Assembly (NCBI GenBank): GCA_021325215.1
Contig: JAJPHO010000050.1
Span: forward strand, 1 to 44,848
Direction of reading: 5' to 3'
Source of the DNA: Alphaproteobacteria bacterium
Lineage (GTDB): Bacteria > Pseudomonadota > Alphaproteobacteria > Rhodospirillales > Magnetospirillaceae
Length of the DNA: 44,848 bases
The translations under genes were made by a program, and so were the position numbers. The first letter of the stretch is position 1; each line of letters starts with the position of its first letter. The notes beneath the pieces are model-generated. The model saw only the letters and a program-made list of their open reading frames with translations. It ran no database searches and was not told the DNA's origin. Positions 26,915 through 35,136 of this stretch are shown piece after piece.

Positions 26915-28126
26915 GTGACTGGCTCGAATGTTACCGCTGATCCGCAGGCCCCCGCTTTGGCGTCCCGCGGCAAGATCATCATGATGGCGATCATCGCCGG
27001 CGCGGTGATCACCAATATCTATTGCACTCAACCGATCCTGCCGCTCATTGCCGCAGGCTTTCAGGTCGATCTGACCGCCGTCGATCTCGTCGCCGGCGCC
27101 GCGCTGCTCGGTTTCGCCACCGGCTTGGCGCTGCTGCTGCCGATGGGCGACCGCTATGACCGGCGCAAGCTGGTTCTCGCCCAGATCGCCCTCGCTTTCG
27201 TCTTCGCTTTGGCGGCGGCCTTCGCCCCCGGCATCTGGCCGCTGATCTTCGCCTCGTTCGGCGTCGGCATCGTCAGCTGCGTGCCCCAGCAACTGGTGCC
27301 CTTCGCCGCGGTCATGTCGGCGCCGAGCGAGCGTGGACGCTCGGTCGGGACGGTGGTCAGCGGCATCATGGTCGGCATCCTGGTCGGCCGCACCATCAGC
27401 GGCATGGTCGGCGCGGCCTATGGCTGGCGCGCCGTCTATGGGCTGGAAGCGGCCTTCATGATCCCGGTGTGGATCGCCGCCGCCGCTCTGCTGCCGCGCG
27501 GCGTGCCGACCACCAACCTGTCCTATGGCCGTCTGCTGGCGTCGCTGTGGCCGTTGGCGCGCGACAATCAGCCGATCCGCGAATCGATGATGGTTCAGGC
27601 GCTGCTGTGGGCCTGCTTCAACGCCTTCTGGGTCAATCTGGCGGCGCTGCTGGCCGGCGGTCCGCTGCATCTCAACAGCGCCTGGGCGGGCAGCTTCGGC
27701 ATCATCGGCGCCGCCGGCGCGATGGCGGCTTCGGTCAGCGGCCGGGTGTCCGACCGCATCGGAGCGCGCGGCGTCGTGGCCGCCAGTATCGGCTTGGTGG
27801 CGCTGTCCTATGGGCTGCTAGCCGGCGCGCAAAGCTCGCTGGCCCTGCTGGTGATCGGCGTCGTGATGCTCGATCTCGGCGTGCAGTCGGGCCTGGTGTC
27901 CAACCAGACCCGGGCCTTCGCGGTCGATCCCAAGGCGCAGGGGCGCATCAACAGCCTCTATATGACCGCCACCTTCCTGGGCGGCGCCGTCGGCACCATG
28001 ATCAGCGGCTGGCTGATGACGCGCTTCGGCTGGATCGGCATTGCCGCCTTCGGCTTCGCGCTGACCCTGTTCGCCATGGCGATCCACTGGCTGGGCGCTC
28101 CGGCCCGCCGCCGCACGGCGGCATGA
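26915..28126 (+). CDS. MFS transporter
   Basis: This 403-residue inner-membrane protein has twelve hydrophobic segments and the MFS loop motif after the second segment (PMGDRYDRRKLVLAQ). The C-terminal half contains SNQTRAFAVDPKAQGRINS, typical of the YnfM-like drug/metabolite exporters often annotated as MFS transporters of unknown substrate. The start is GTG with AGGAGG five bases upstream. Its stop overlaps the next gene's ATG (ATGA), so the uracil-DNA glycosylase-like gene is translationally coupled. Transcription likely begins at the shared promoter element upstream. Confidence 0.9.
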   Translation: MTGSNVTADPQAPALASRGKIIMMAIIAGAVITNIYCTQPILPLIAAGFQVDLTAVDLVAGAALLGFATGLALLLPMGDRYDRRKLVLAQIALAFVFALAAAFAPGIWPLIFASFGVGIVSCVPQQLVPFAAVMSAPSERGRSVGTVVSGIMVGILVGRTISGMVGAAYGWRAVYGLEAAFMIPVWIAAAALLPRGVPTTNLSYGRLLASLWPLARDNQPIRESMMVQALLWACFNAFWVNLAALLAGGPLHLNSAWAGSFGIIGAAGAMAASVSGRVSDRIGARGVVAASIGLVALSYGLLAGAQSSLALLVIGVVMLDLGVQSGLVSNQTRAFAVDPKAQGRINSLYMTATFLGGAVGTMISGWLMTRFGWIGIAAFGFALTLFAMAIHWLGAPARRRTAA

Positions 28127-28728
28127 CCGAGGCACTGGCCGCGGCGGTCGCGGAGATCCGCGCCTGCCGCCTGTGCGCCGAAGAGCTGCCGCTGGGACCG
28201 CGGCCGGTTCTCACCCTATCCCCGCGGACGCGCCTGCTTGTGGTGGGGCAGGCGCCGAGCGCGACGGTTCACCGGAGCGGCATTCCGTTCGACAGCCGCT
28301 CCGGTGACCGTTTGCGCGACTGGCTGGGCATCGGCATGGGCGAGTTCCTCGGCAATGACCGGCTGGGCTTCATGCCGATGGGGTTCTGCTATACCGGCCG
28401 CAATCCGGCCGGGGGTGACAATCCGCCGGCCAGGATCTGCGCCCCGACCTGGCACCCCGGCCTGCGCCGGCTTCTCCCCGACCTCGAACTGACCCTGCTG
28501 ATCGGCCGATACGCCCAGGCTTATTATCTTGGAAAGCAGGGTAAAGCCTCGCTGACCGGGACGGTCGCAGCCTGGCGCGATTATCTGCCGCACTTTCTTC
28601 CCCTGCCGCATCCCTCCTGGCGCAACAGCGGCTGGCTGGCCGGCAATCCGTGGTTCGGACAGGAGGTTCTGCCCGAATTGCGGGGGCAGGTGATCCGGCT
28701 GCTGGGACTGTCCGCAAGTGTGCGGTGA
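28123..28728 (+). CDS. Uracil-DNA glycosylase-superfamily protein
   Basis: This 201-residue protein resembles family 4/5 type uracil-DNA glycosylases. The first active-site segment is VVGQAPSATVHRSGIPF, followed by SGDRLRDWLG, and the C-terminal histidine motif is LPLPHPSWRN. Four cysteines (C15-x2-C18, then C89-x16-C106) match the iron-sulfur cluster spacing of these families. A base-excision or related nucleic-acid role is likely, although members of this group have diverse activities. It overlaps the MFS stop by 4 bp. Its own stop immediately precedes the second copy of the promoter element. Confidence 0.83.
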   Translation: MTEALAAAVAEIRACRLCAEELPLGPRPVLTLSPRTRLLVVGQAPSATVHRSGIPFDSRSGDRLRDWLGIGMGEFLGNDRLGFMPMGFCYTGRNPAGGDNPPARICAPTWHPGLRRLLPDLELTLLIGRYAQAYYLGKQGKASLTGTVAAWRDYLPHFLPLPHPSWRNSGWLAGNPWFGQEVLPELRGQVIRLLGLSASVR

Positions 28729-28783
28729 TTGTCCGGTTTTTCACTCTCGCGCTTATTTCGGACAAATGGAGGATCTCTATAAT
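28729..28783 (+). promoter_or_regulatory. Shared promoter element, copy 2 (before sucA)
   Basis: This is the second copy of the 55-bp element (see 26821-26875), with TATAAT at 28778-28783. Its inverted repeat is perfect here: TTGTCCG (28729-28735) and CGGACAA (28759-28765). It begins at the base after the preceding stop codon; the sucA ATG is 44 bp beyond the -10. Confidence 0.7.
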
Positions 28784-28826
28784 CGGGACCTGGGCGGGAT
28801 AAGGTTTTTGGCAAGGAATTCAGGTC

Positions 28827-31631
28827 ATGAACCGCGTGATCGCCGAGCGATCGGCAAATCGAGTTTTCGAGGCGACGTCCTTCCTCAATCGCGGAAGCGC
28901 CGCTTATGTCGAGCAGATGCAGCAGCGCTACAACGAGAACCCCAGCTCGGTGGACAGCGACTGGCGCGACTATTTCGCTTCGCTGGGCGATGATCCGGCG
29001 GTCGTTCGCACCTGGAGCGGCGGCACCTCCTGGGCTCAGATCGAAGCGTCGATCCGGGCCAGGCTGGGCGACGCTCCGTCCGAAGGCGCGATCCAGGACA
29101 CCATCCGGGCCTTGGCGCTGATCGACGCGTACCGGGCGCGCGGGCACTTCGCCGCCGATCTCGATCCGCTCGGCCTCAAGCCCCGGCAGAAGCGCCGCGA
29201 ACTGGACCCCGCCACCTATGGCTTCAGCGCGGCCGATTGGGACCGCAAAATCTTCCTCGACGGTGCGTTGGGCCAGGAGTCCGCCACCCTGCGCGAGATC
29301 GTCGCCCGCCTCGACAGCCTCTATTGCTCGACGGTCGGTTACGACTTCGCGCATATCTCGGACCAAGCCCAGAAAGCCTGGCTGTTGGAGCGCGTCGAAG
29401 GCGGCAAGGACGAGCTGAGCCGCGAGACCAAGCGCGCCATCTTGCAGAAACTGGTCGAGGTCAAAGGCTTCGAGCGCTTTCTCGACAAGAAATTCGTCGG
29501 CACCAAGCGCTTCGGCCTCGACGGCGCCGAGGCGGCGATTCCCGCCCTCGAACAGATGGTCACTCGCGGCGCCGCCATGGGCGTGACCGAAGTCGTCATC
29601 GGCATGGCCCATCGCGGCCGGCTGAACGTGATGAGCCAGGTGATGGGCAAGCCGCACCGGGCGATCATGAACGAGCTGAAGGGCGGCACTTACGTGCCCG
29701 AAGGCGTCGCCGGATCGGGCGACATGAAATATCACCTCGGCGTCTCGACCGACCGCGAGTTCGATGGGCGCATGGTCCATCTGTCGCTGACCGCCAATCC
29801 GTCGCACCTGGAGATCGCCGATCCGGTGGTGCTCGGCAAGGTGCGCGCCAAACAGGATCAGAAGGGCGACCGGACCGAACGCACCAGCGTCCTGCCGCTG
29901 CTGATCCATGGCGACGCCGCCTTCGCCGGCCAGGGCGTCGTGGCCGAGATCTTCGGCCTGTCCGAGCTGGAAGGCTTCCGCACCGGCGGATCGCTGCATC
30001 TGATCATCAACAACCAGATCGGCTTCACCACCGATCCGCGTTTCGCCCGCTCGACGGCCTATCCGTCCGATCTGGCCAAGGTGATCGAGGCGCCGATCTT
30101 CCATGTGAATGGCGACGATCTGGAGGCGGTGGCGCAGGTGGCGGCTCTGGCGGTCGAGTTCCGCCAGACCTTCCGCAAGCCGGCCGTGATCGACCTGTTC
30201 TGTTTCCGGCTCTATGGCCACAATGAAGGCGACGAGCCCGGTTTCACCCAGCCGGAGATGTACAAGGCGATTCGCTCGCACAAATCGACGCTGGAGATCT
30301 ATGGCGAGCGTCTGACCGCCGAAGGGGTGATCACCGCGGCCGAGATCGAGCAGGCCAAGGCCGATTGGGCCGCCTTCCTCGACGAAGAGCTGGCCGCCAG
30401 CGAAAGCTACAGGCCGAACAAGCCCGACTGGCTGCAGGGCCGCTGGGCGGGCCTCACTGACGGCGAGACCGGCGTCGCGCTGGAGAAGCTGCGGGAGATC
30501 GGCGGCAGGCTGGTCGAGCTGCCCGAGAATTTCCACGTCCACGGCACCATCCAGCGCTTCATCGGCAATCGCGGCAAGATGGTCGAGACCGGCCAGGGGA
30601 TCGATTGGGCCATGGCGGAATCCCTGGCGCTCGGCTCATTGCTCGACGAGGGGCATGGCGTGCGCTTCTCCGGCCAGGACAGCGAGCGCGGCACCTTCAC
30701 GCAGCGTCACTCGGCCTTCTTCGACCAGGAAACCGGCGAGAAATACGCGCCGCTGGATCAGTTCGGCCGTTACGAGATGATCAACTCGATGCTGTCCGAA
30801 GAGGCGGTGCTGGGCTTCGAATATGGCTATTCGATCGCCGAGCCGAATTCCCTGGTCCTGTGGGAAGCGCAGTTCGGCGACTTCGCCAATGGCGCCCAGG
30901 TGGTGTTCGACCAGTTCCTGGCGGCCGGCGAGCGCAAATGGCTGCGCATGTCGGGCCTGGTCGTCCTGTTGCCGCATGGCTATGACGGGCAGGGGCCGGA
31001 ACATTCCTCGGCCCGGCTCGAGCGCTATCTGCAAAGCTCCGCCGAGGAAAATTGGCAGGTCGCCAATGTCACGACCCCGGCCAATTACTTCCACATCCTG
31101 CGCCGTCAGTTGAAGCGGAGCTTCCGCAAGCCGCTGATCCTGATGACGCCGAAGAGCCTGCTGCGCCATCGTCTGGTCAAATCCGACCTGGCCGCGATGG
31201 CGCGGGGCACGGAGTTCCAGCCGGTTCTGCGCGATGACGCGGAGGGCAAACTGGTTCCGGATGCCGAGATCCGGCGCGTGGTGCTGAGCACCGGCAAGGT
31301 CTATTACGATTTGCTGGAGGAGCGCGAGAAGCGCGGCATCGACGACGTCTATCTGCTGCGCGTCGAACAGCTCTATCCGTTCCCCACCGGACAGGTGGCC
31401 GCCGCGCTGGGCCGCTTCAAGAACGCAGAGGTGGTGTGGTGCCAGGAGGAACCCCGCAATATGGGCGCCTGGAGCTTCGCCGAGCCCTATATCGAACAGG
31501 CCCTGTTAGAGGCGCGGGGCGGCGGGCGGGCCCGCTATGCCGGGCGCGCGGCCTCGGCCTCGACGGCGACCGGGCAGATGTCGCAGCACATGGCGCAGCT
31601 GCAGGCCTTTTTGGACGAGGCGCTTTCGTAA
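28827..31631 (+). CDS. sucA: 2-oxoglutarate dehydrogenase E1 component SucA
   Basis: This 934-residue thiamine-diphosphate enzyme catalyses the decarboxylating step of the TCA-cycle 2-oxoglutarate dehydrogenase complex. The N-terminal E2-binding helix (YVEQMQQRYNENPSSVDSDW), GMAHRGRLNVM (about 260), GDAAFAGQGVVAE, NNQIGFTT (about 394), YGHNEGDEP and SGQDSERGTFTQRHS are all present, and the length is normal. AAGGAA precedes the ATG. The partner genes sucB and lpd, usually directly downstream, are absent: an unrelated regulator follows 64 bp later. Transcription appears to start from its own promoter element. Confidence 0.96.
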   Translation: MNRVIAERSANRVFEATSFLNRGSAAYVEQMQQRYNENPSSVDSDWRDYFASLGDDPAVVRTWSGGTSWAQIEASIRARLGDAPSEGAIQDTIRALALIDAYRARGHFAADLDPLGLKPRQKRRELDPATYGFSAADWDRKIFLDGALGQESATLREIVARLDSLYCSTVGYDFAHISDQAQKAWLLERVEGGKDELSRETKRAILQKLVEVKGFERFLDKKFVGTKRFGLDGAEAAIPALEQMVTRGAAMGVTEVVIGMAHRGRLNVMSQVMGKPHRAIMNELKGGTYVPEGVAGSGDMKYHLGVSTDREFDGRMVHLSLTANPSHLEIADPVVLGKVRAKQDQKGDRTERTSVLPLLIHGDAAFAGQGVVAEIFGLSELEGFRTGGSLHLIINNQIGFTTDPRFARSTAYPSDLAKVIEAPIFHVNGDDLEAVAQVAALAVEFRQTFRKPAVIDLFCFRLYGHNEGDEPGFTQPEMYKAIRSHKSTLEIYGERLTAEGVITAAEIEQAKADWAAFLDEELAASESYRPNKPDWLQGRWAGLTDGETGVALEKLREIGGRLVELPENFHVHGTIQRFIGNRGKMVETGQGIDWAMAESLALGSLLDEGHGVRFSGQDSERGTFTQRHSAFFDQETGEKYAPLDQFGRYEMINSMLSEEAVLGFEYGYSIAEPNSLVLWEAQFGDFANGAQVVFDQFLAAGERKWLRMSGLVVLLPHGYDGQGPEHSSARLERYLQSSAEENWQVANVTTPANYFHILRRQLKRSFRKPLILMTPKSLLRHRLVKSDLAAMARGTEFQPVLRDDAEGKLVPDAEIRRVVLSTGKVYYDLLEEREKRGIDDVYLLRVEQLYPFPTGQVAAALGRFKNAEVVWCQEEPRNMGAWSFAEPYIEQALLEARGGGRARYAGRAASASTATGQMSQHMAQLQAFLDEALS

Positions 31632-31695
31632 TGTTCTAACTCCGGCCGCGGCGCTAATCTGGCAACGGATTGGAGTCCCGGCCGGAAGGTGTTGG

Positions 31696-32697
31696 ATGAG
31701 GAAGATGCGCATCGCGATTCTGACCGTCCCCAGCGTCCAGATGCTGGATGTCGCGGGGCCGATGGATGTTTTTTCCGAGGCGAATACCCAGCTGGGAATC
31801 CCCGATGCCTATACGCTGAAGATCGTCGCTTTGTCGCCGGAGCCGGTGACAGCCCTCAATGGCACCCGCTTCCTGCCCGACATGACGATCGACTCGTCGC
31901 TGGAGGGCTTCGACACGCTGCTGGTGGCCGGCACGCCGGGCATCCGCGACTATGAGAACCATCCCGCGCTGACCGCCTGGATCGCCCGCGAGGCGAAGCA
32001 TGTGCGCCGCATCGGCTCGGTCTGCACCGGCGCCTTCATTCTCGCCCATGCGGGATTGCTGAATGGCCGGCGCGCCACCACTCATTGGGGCTTCGCGCCG
32101 CGGCTGGCGACGACCTTTCCCGACATCGACGTCGACTGGAACAAGATCTATGTGAAGGATGGCCCGGTCTATTCGAGCGCCGGAGTGACGGCGAGCATGG
32201 ATCTCGCCCTCGGCCTGGTCGAGGAGGATCACGGGCGGGCCACCGCGCTGGCCGTCGCCAAGCAGCTGATCCTGTTCCTCAAGCGCCCGGGCGGGCAGTC
32301 GCAATTCAGCGTGCATCTGGAAACCCAGGTCGCCGAGATCGGGCCGATCCGCGATATCCATGACTGGATCTTGCAGCACATCTCGGGCGACCTTTCGGTC
32401 GAGGCGCTGGCCGAGCGGGCCGGCATGAGCAGCCGCAATTTCGCGCGCCTGTTCAAGCGCGAGACCAACATGACGCCCGGCGATTATGTCGAGGCGACCC
32501 GGGTCGATGTCGCGCGAAGGATGATCGAGGAAGGCGGTGTTCCGCTCAAGAAAGTCGCGAGCCTGTGCGGCTTCACCGATCAGAACGGCCTGAGAAGGGC
32601 CTTCATGCGGCGTATCAAGGTGACACCGGTCGAGTATCGGCAACGATTCCGTCCGGCGGACGTGATCGCGCCGGATTTCGACGAGGTGGTGGCTTAA
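31696..32697 (+). CDS. GlxA-family regulator (DJ-1/PfpI plus AraC domains)
   Basis: This 333-residue protein has an N-terminal DJ-1/PfpI-like amidotransferase fold (1 to about 190) with a cysteine at the elbow (IGSVCTGAFILAHAGLL). A C-terminal AraC helix-turn-helix pair follows (LSVEALAERAGMSSRNFARLF and PLKKVASLCGFTDQNGLRRAF). GlxA proteins sense small molecules and regulate neighbouring catabolic genes. The adjacent flavin reductase and RutE-like genes are candidate targets, which is inference. GGAAGG lies six bases before the chosen ATG. It overlaps the convergent flavin reductase gene by 4 bp. Confidence 0.9.
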   Translation: MRKMRIAILTVPSVQMLDVAGPMDVFSEANTQLGIPDAYTLKIVALSPEPVTALNGTRFLPDMTIDSSLEGFDTLLVAGTPGIRDYENHPALTAWIAREAKHVRRIGSVCTGAFILAHAGLLNGRRATTHWGFAPRLATTFPDIDVDWNKIYVKDGPVYSSAGVTASMDLALGLVEEDHGRATALAVAKQLILFLKRPGGQSQFSVHLETQVAEIGPIRDIHDWILQHISGDLSVEALAERAGMSSRNFARLFKRETNMTPGDYVEATRVDVARRMIEEGGVPLKKVASLCGFTDQNGLRRAFMRRIKVTPVEYRQRFRPADVIAPDFDEVVA

Positions 32698-33179
32698 TCC
32701 ACGCTCAGCGTCGCGTAACGCCCATCGATGTACAGCAGCGGCGCCACGGTGTCGTGCAGGATGAGGCCGGTCGCTTCGCCCACCACGATGGTGTGGGTGG
32801 TGTGGACGAACATGGCGGTCTTCTTGCAGAAGATCACCGCCTGGGCGTCGGCCAGATAAAGCAGCCCGTGCTTCTCGCGCCAATCCCCTTCCGAGAACCG
32901 TTCGGCCGAAGCCTTGGCGCCACCGAAATTGGCCGAGATCTGATGCTGGCCCTCGCGCAGCACATTGATGCAGAAATGGCCGCCATCCTCGATGGTGCGG
33001 TGAAAACCGGCATTCCGGTTGACGCAGACCAGCAGGGACGGAGGGTCCATCGACAGCGAAGTCACCGCGGTGGCGGTCATGCCGCAATCACCTTCTTTTC
33101 CACGCGCCGTCACCACCGTCACCGCGGCGGGGAAGCGCCGCATGGCTTGGCGGAACAACTGCGAGACCTCATCTGCCAT
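32694..33179 (-). CDS. NAD(P)H:FMN reductase, RutF/HpaC-like
   Basis: This 161-residue flavin reductase domain protein supplies reduced flavin to a monooxygenase. Landmarks are FRQAMRRFPAAVTVVTARG, the flavin-binding SLSMDPPSLLVCVNRNAGFH and HFCINVLREGQHQISANFGG. The chosen start (MADEVSQ) has CAGGAG nine bases upstream; a 33-bp longer start at 33212 has no Shine-Dalgarno. It is divergent from a RutE-type gene, recalling the rut pyrimidine-degradation cluster. No rutA or rutB is present, however, so the partner oxygenase is unknown. Confidence 0.87.
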   Translation of the reverse strand: MADEVSQLFRQAMRRFPAAVTVVTARGKEGDCGMTATAVTSLSMDPPSLLVCVNRNAGFHRTIEDGGHFCINVLREGQHQISANFGGAKASAERFSEGDWREKHGLLYLADAQAVIFCKKTAMFVHTTHTIVVGEATGLILHDTVAPLLYIDGRYATLSVD

Positions 33180-33255
33180 AGATTTCCACTCCTGACTGCC
33201 CGATCCATTCATGCTACGCAGTAACCGGAATTTTCATCAACTTATAGGATGACCT

Positions 33256-33846
33256 ATGTCGACGACCCTGAACGATGCCGGTTGGGATCTTCTGTTCCGT
33301 AATGCCCGGACACACAATGGTTGGCAAGACCGTCCTATTCCGGAAGAGACGCTGCACAAGCTCTACGATCTGCTGAAATGGGCGCCGACATCGTTCAATT
33401 GCCAGCCGGCCCGCTTCGTTTTCGTCGCCTCGAAAGAGGGCAAGGAGCGTCTGGTCAAGCATCTGATTCCGTCCAACGCGGGAAAGACCCTGAAGGCTTC
33501 GGCCTGCGTCATCGTCGCTTACGACACCAAGTTCTACGAGCATCTGCCGACCAATTTCCCGGCCTATGACGCCAAGCCGATGTTCGAGGGCAATGCCGAG
33601 CTGGCCGACATCACCGCCAAGCGCAACGGCTCGCTGCAGGGGGGCTACATGATCATGGCGGCGCGCAGCCTGGGCCTCGATTGCGGCCCGATGTCCGGCT
33701 TCAACCCGGCCAGCCTGGATGCCGATTTCTTCCCCGAAGGCCGCTTCAAGTCGAACTTCATCTGCAATATCGGCTACGGCACCGACGAGAATCTCTATCC
33801 GCGCGGCCCGCGCCACACCTTCGACGAAGCCTGTCAGATAGTTTGA
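33256..33846 (+). CDS. rutE: RutE-type nitroreductase-family reductase
   Basis: This 196-residue FMN-dependent oxidoreductase matches the malonic semialdehyde reductase RutE/nitroreductase subfamily. Landmarks are LFRNARTHNGWQDRPI, KWAPTSFNCQPARFVFV, the central SLQGGYMIMAARSLGLDCGP and FICNIGYGTDENLYPRGPR. RutE converts malonic semialdehyde to 3-hydroxypropionate in uracil breakdown. The rest of the rut operon is missing here, so another aldehyde or a general nitroreductase substrate is possible. The Shine-Dalgarno is weak (TAGGATGA). It is followed by the second copy of the dispersed repeat. Confidence 0.87.
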   Translation: MSTTLNDAGWDLLFRNARTHNGWQDRPIPEETLHKLYDLLKWAPTSFNCQPARFVFVASKEGKERLVKHLIPSNAGKTLKASACVIVAYDTKFYEHLPTNFPAYDAKPMFEGNAELADITAKRNGSLQGGYMIMAARSLGLDCGPMSGFNPASLDADFFPEGRFKSNFICNIGYGTDENLYPRGPRHTFDEACQIV

Positions 33847-33851
33847 CATGT

Positions 33852-33948
33852 GGCGGGGTAGCCTACCCCGCTCCCTTCCTCGGCTTTGCCGAGAATCATT
33901 CCAGTTTGCATGCGAAGCATGCGGGGTCGTTCGCTACGCTCCTCCGAG
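33852..33948 (-). repeat. Dispersed intergenic repeat, copy 2 (inverted)
   Basis: This is the reverse-complement copy of 26658-26762. It contains three successive hairpins: GCGGGGTA/TACCCCGC (33853-33871), CTCGGC/GCCGAG (33879-33893) and GCATGC/GCATGC (33908-33922). The block ends in GTTCGCTACGCTCCTCCGAG. It lies between the convergent rutE and nitroreductase genes. Confidence 0.7.
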
Positions 33949-33953
33949 TGCGA

Positions 33954-34649
33954 CTAATCGAGCAGGAACGTTGTAAACGCCTCGACCGGGTCGCGCCCCG
34001 GCTCGAGGCGGTTCACCTCGGCGGATTCGTCCGCATAGCCAAGCGCCATGCCGCAGACCAGAGTGTGGTCGTCGGGGATCGGCACATGGCGCCGCACGAT
34101 GCGGTGATATTTCGAAAATGACTGCTGCGGGCAGGTGTGCAGGCCGAAGGACCGCGCCGCCAGCATCGCCGTCTGCAGGAACCCGCCCATATCCATCCAG
34201 CCGCCATAGCGGTTGCGCTTGTCCAGGCTGAAGAACAGCCCGACCGGCGCGTCGAAGAACACGTAATTGCGCGCCTGCTGGCGTTTCATCGCTTCCGTGT
34301 CGCCCTTCGCCACGCCGACCAGCCCATAAAGCGCCTTGCCCAGCGAACGGCGCCGGGCGAGCAGGGGCTCGAACCATTCCTCCGGGTAATAGCGGTATTC
34401 CTCGTCATGCTCCGGCAGGTCGGCATCGTCGGCGGCCATGATGTCCGCGCACAGGCGGTCGCGCGTTTGGCCCGCCGTCACATAGACATGCCAGGGCTGG
34501 ATGTTGGAACCGTTGGGCGCGAAACGCGCCAGGTCGAGGATCTTTTCGATGGTCTCGCGGGGAACCGGATCGGGCTTGAAGGCGCGCACGGAGCGGCGGG
34601 TGCGGACCGCCTCGTCGAGGGTGAGGGCGGCTTGGTTCGTCAGGGTCAT
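33954..34649 (-). CDS. Nitroreductase family protein
   Basis: This 231-residue FMN-dependent oxidoreductase has the canonical N-terminal RRSVRAFKPDPVPRETIEKIL and FMN-contact segment ARFAPNGSNIQPWHVYV. C-terminal landmarks are MDMGGFLQTAMLAARSFGL and VCGMALGYADESAEVNRL. It would reduce nitroaromatics, quinones or a related metabolite; the substrate is unknown. It is not closely similar to the RutE-type protein next door. Its ATG overlaps the stop of the DUF2237 gene (ATGA), so the two are translationally coupled. Confidence 0.9.
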   Translation of the reverse strand: MTLTNQAALTLDEAVRTRRSVRAFKPDPVPRETIEKILDLARFAPNGSNIQPWHVYVTAGQTRDRLCADIMAADDADLPEHDEEYRYYPEEWFEPLLARRRSLGKALYGLVGVAKGDTEAMKRQQARNYVFFDAPVGLFFSLDKRNRYGGWMDMGGFLQTAMLAARSFGLHTCPQQSFSKYHRIVRRHVPIPDDHTLVCGMALGYADESAEVNRLEPGRDPVEAFTTFLLD

Positions 34650-35047
34650 GGATCGATCGCGTGCCTGGTGAGGTCGGAGAGGGAACAATGGCGCAGGGCT
34701 TCTTCATGGGTGGCGCGCAACGCCACTTTCGGCGCCTTTCCGGCGGCCAGGGCTTCCTGCCAGCGCGGCGCGCACAGGCACCAGCGGTCGCCCGCTTTCA
34801 GCCCTTCGAAGCCATATTCGGGCATCGGCGTCGACAGATCGTTGCCGGTTTCCTTGGAGAAGGCGAGGAACTCGTCGGTCATCACCGCGCAGACCGTATG
34901 ACTGCCGACATCCTGCGGCACGGTGTGGCAGCACCCGTTGCGGAAGAAGCCGGTCATCGGCGCCACCGAGCAGATCTGCAGCTGCCCTCCCAGCACGTTG
35001 CGGGCGCCGCCGCGGCGCGGCATCCGGTCGTCGTCGCCCCTCGGCAT
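34646..35047 (-). CDS. DUF2237 family protein
   Basis: This 133-residue soluble protein matches DUF2237, small cysteine-rich proteins of unknown function. Landmarks are ARNVLGGQLQICSVAPMTGF, NGCCHTVPQDVGSHTVCAVM, TDEFLAFSKETGNDLSTPMP and GDRWCLCAPRWQEAL. The conserved cysteines and histidine suggest metal binding, which is inference. The start is chosen with GGCGGAAG upstream; a shorter start eight codons later is possible. It is translationally coupled to the nitroreductase and divergent from the kinase gene at 35137. Confidence 0.85.
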   Translation of the reverse strand: MPRGDDDRMPRRGGARNVLGGQLQICSVAPMTGFFRNGCCHTVPQDVGSHTVCAVMTDEFLAFSKETGNDLSTPMPEYGFEGLKAGDRWCLCAPRWQEALAAGKAPKVALRATHEEALRHCSLSDLTRHAIDP

Positions 35048-35136
35048 CGTCTTCCGCCTTGTGATATTTGATACTTTTCCTACTATAGTGGCGCCGTTCC
35101 GGCGAAGAAAGCCGGTTCGGGCCCTCGATCTGAAAG

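Noticed and set aside
28581-30542. 653-codon frame opposite sucA
   Set aside because: Antisense shadow; sucA motifs are continuous on the plus strand.
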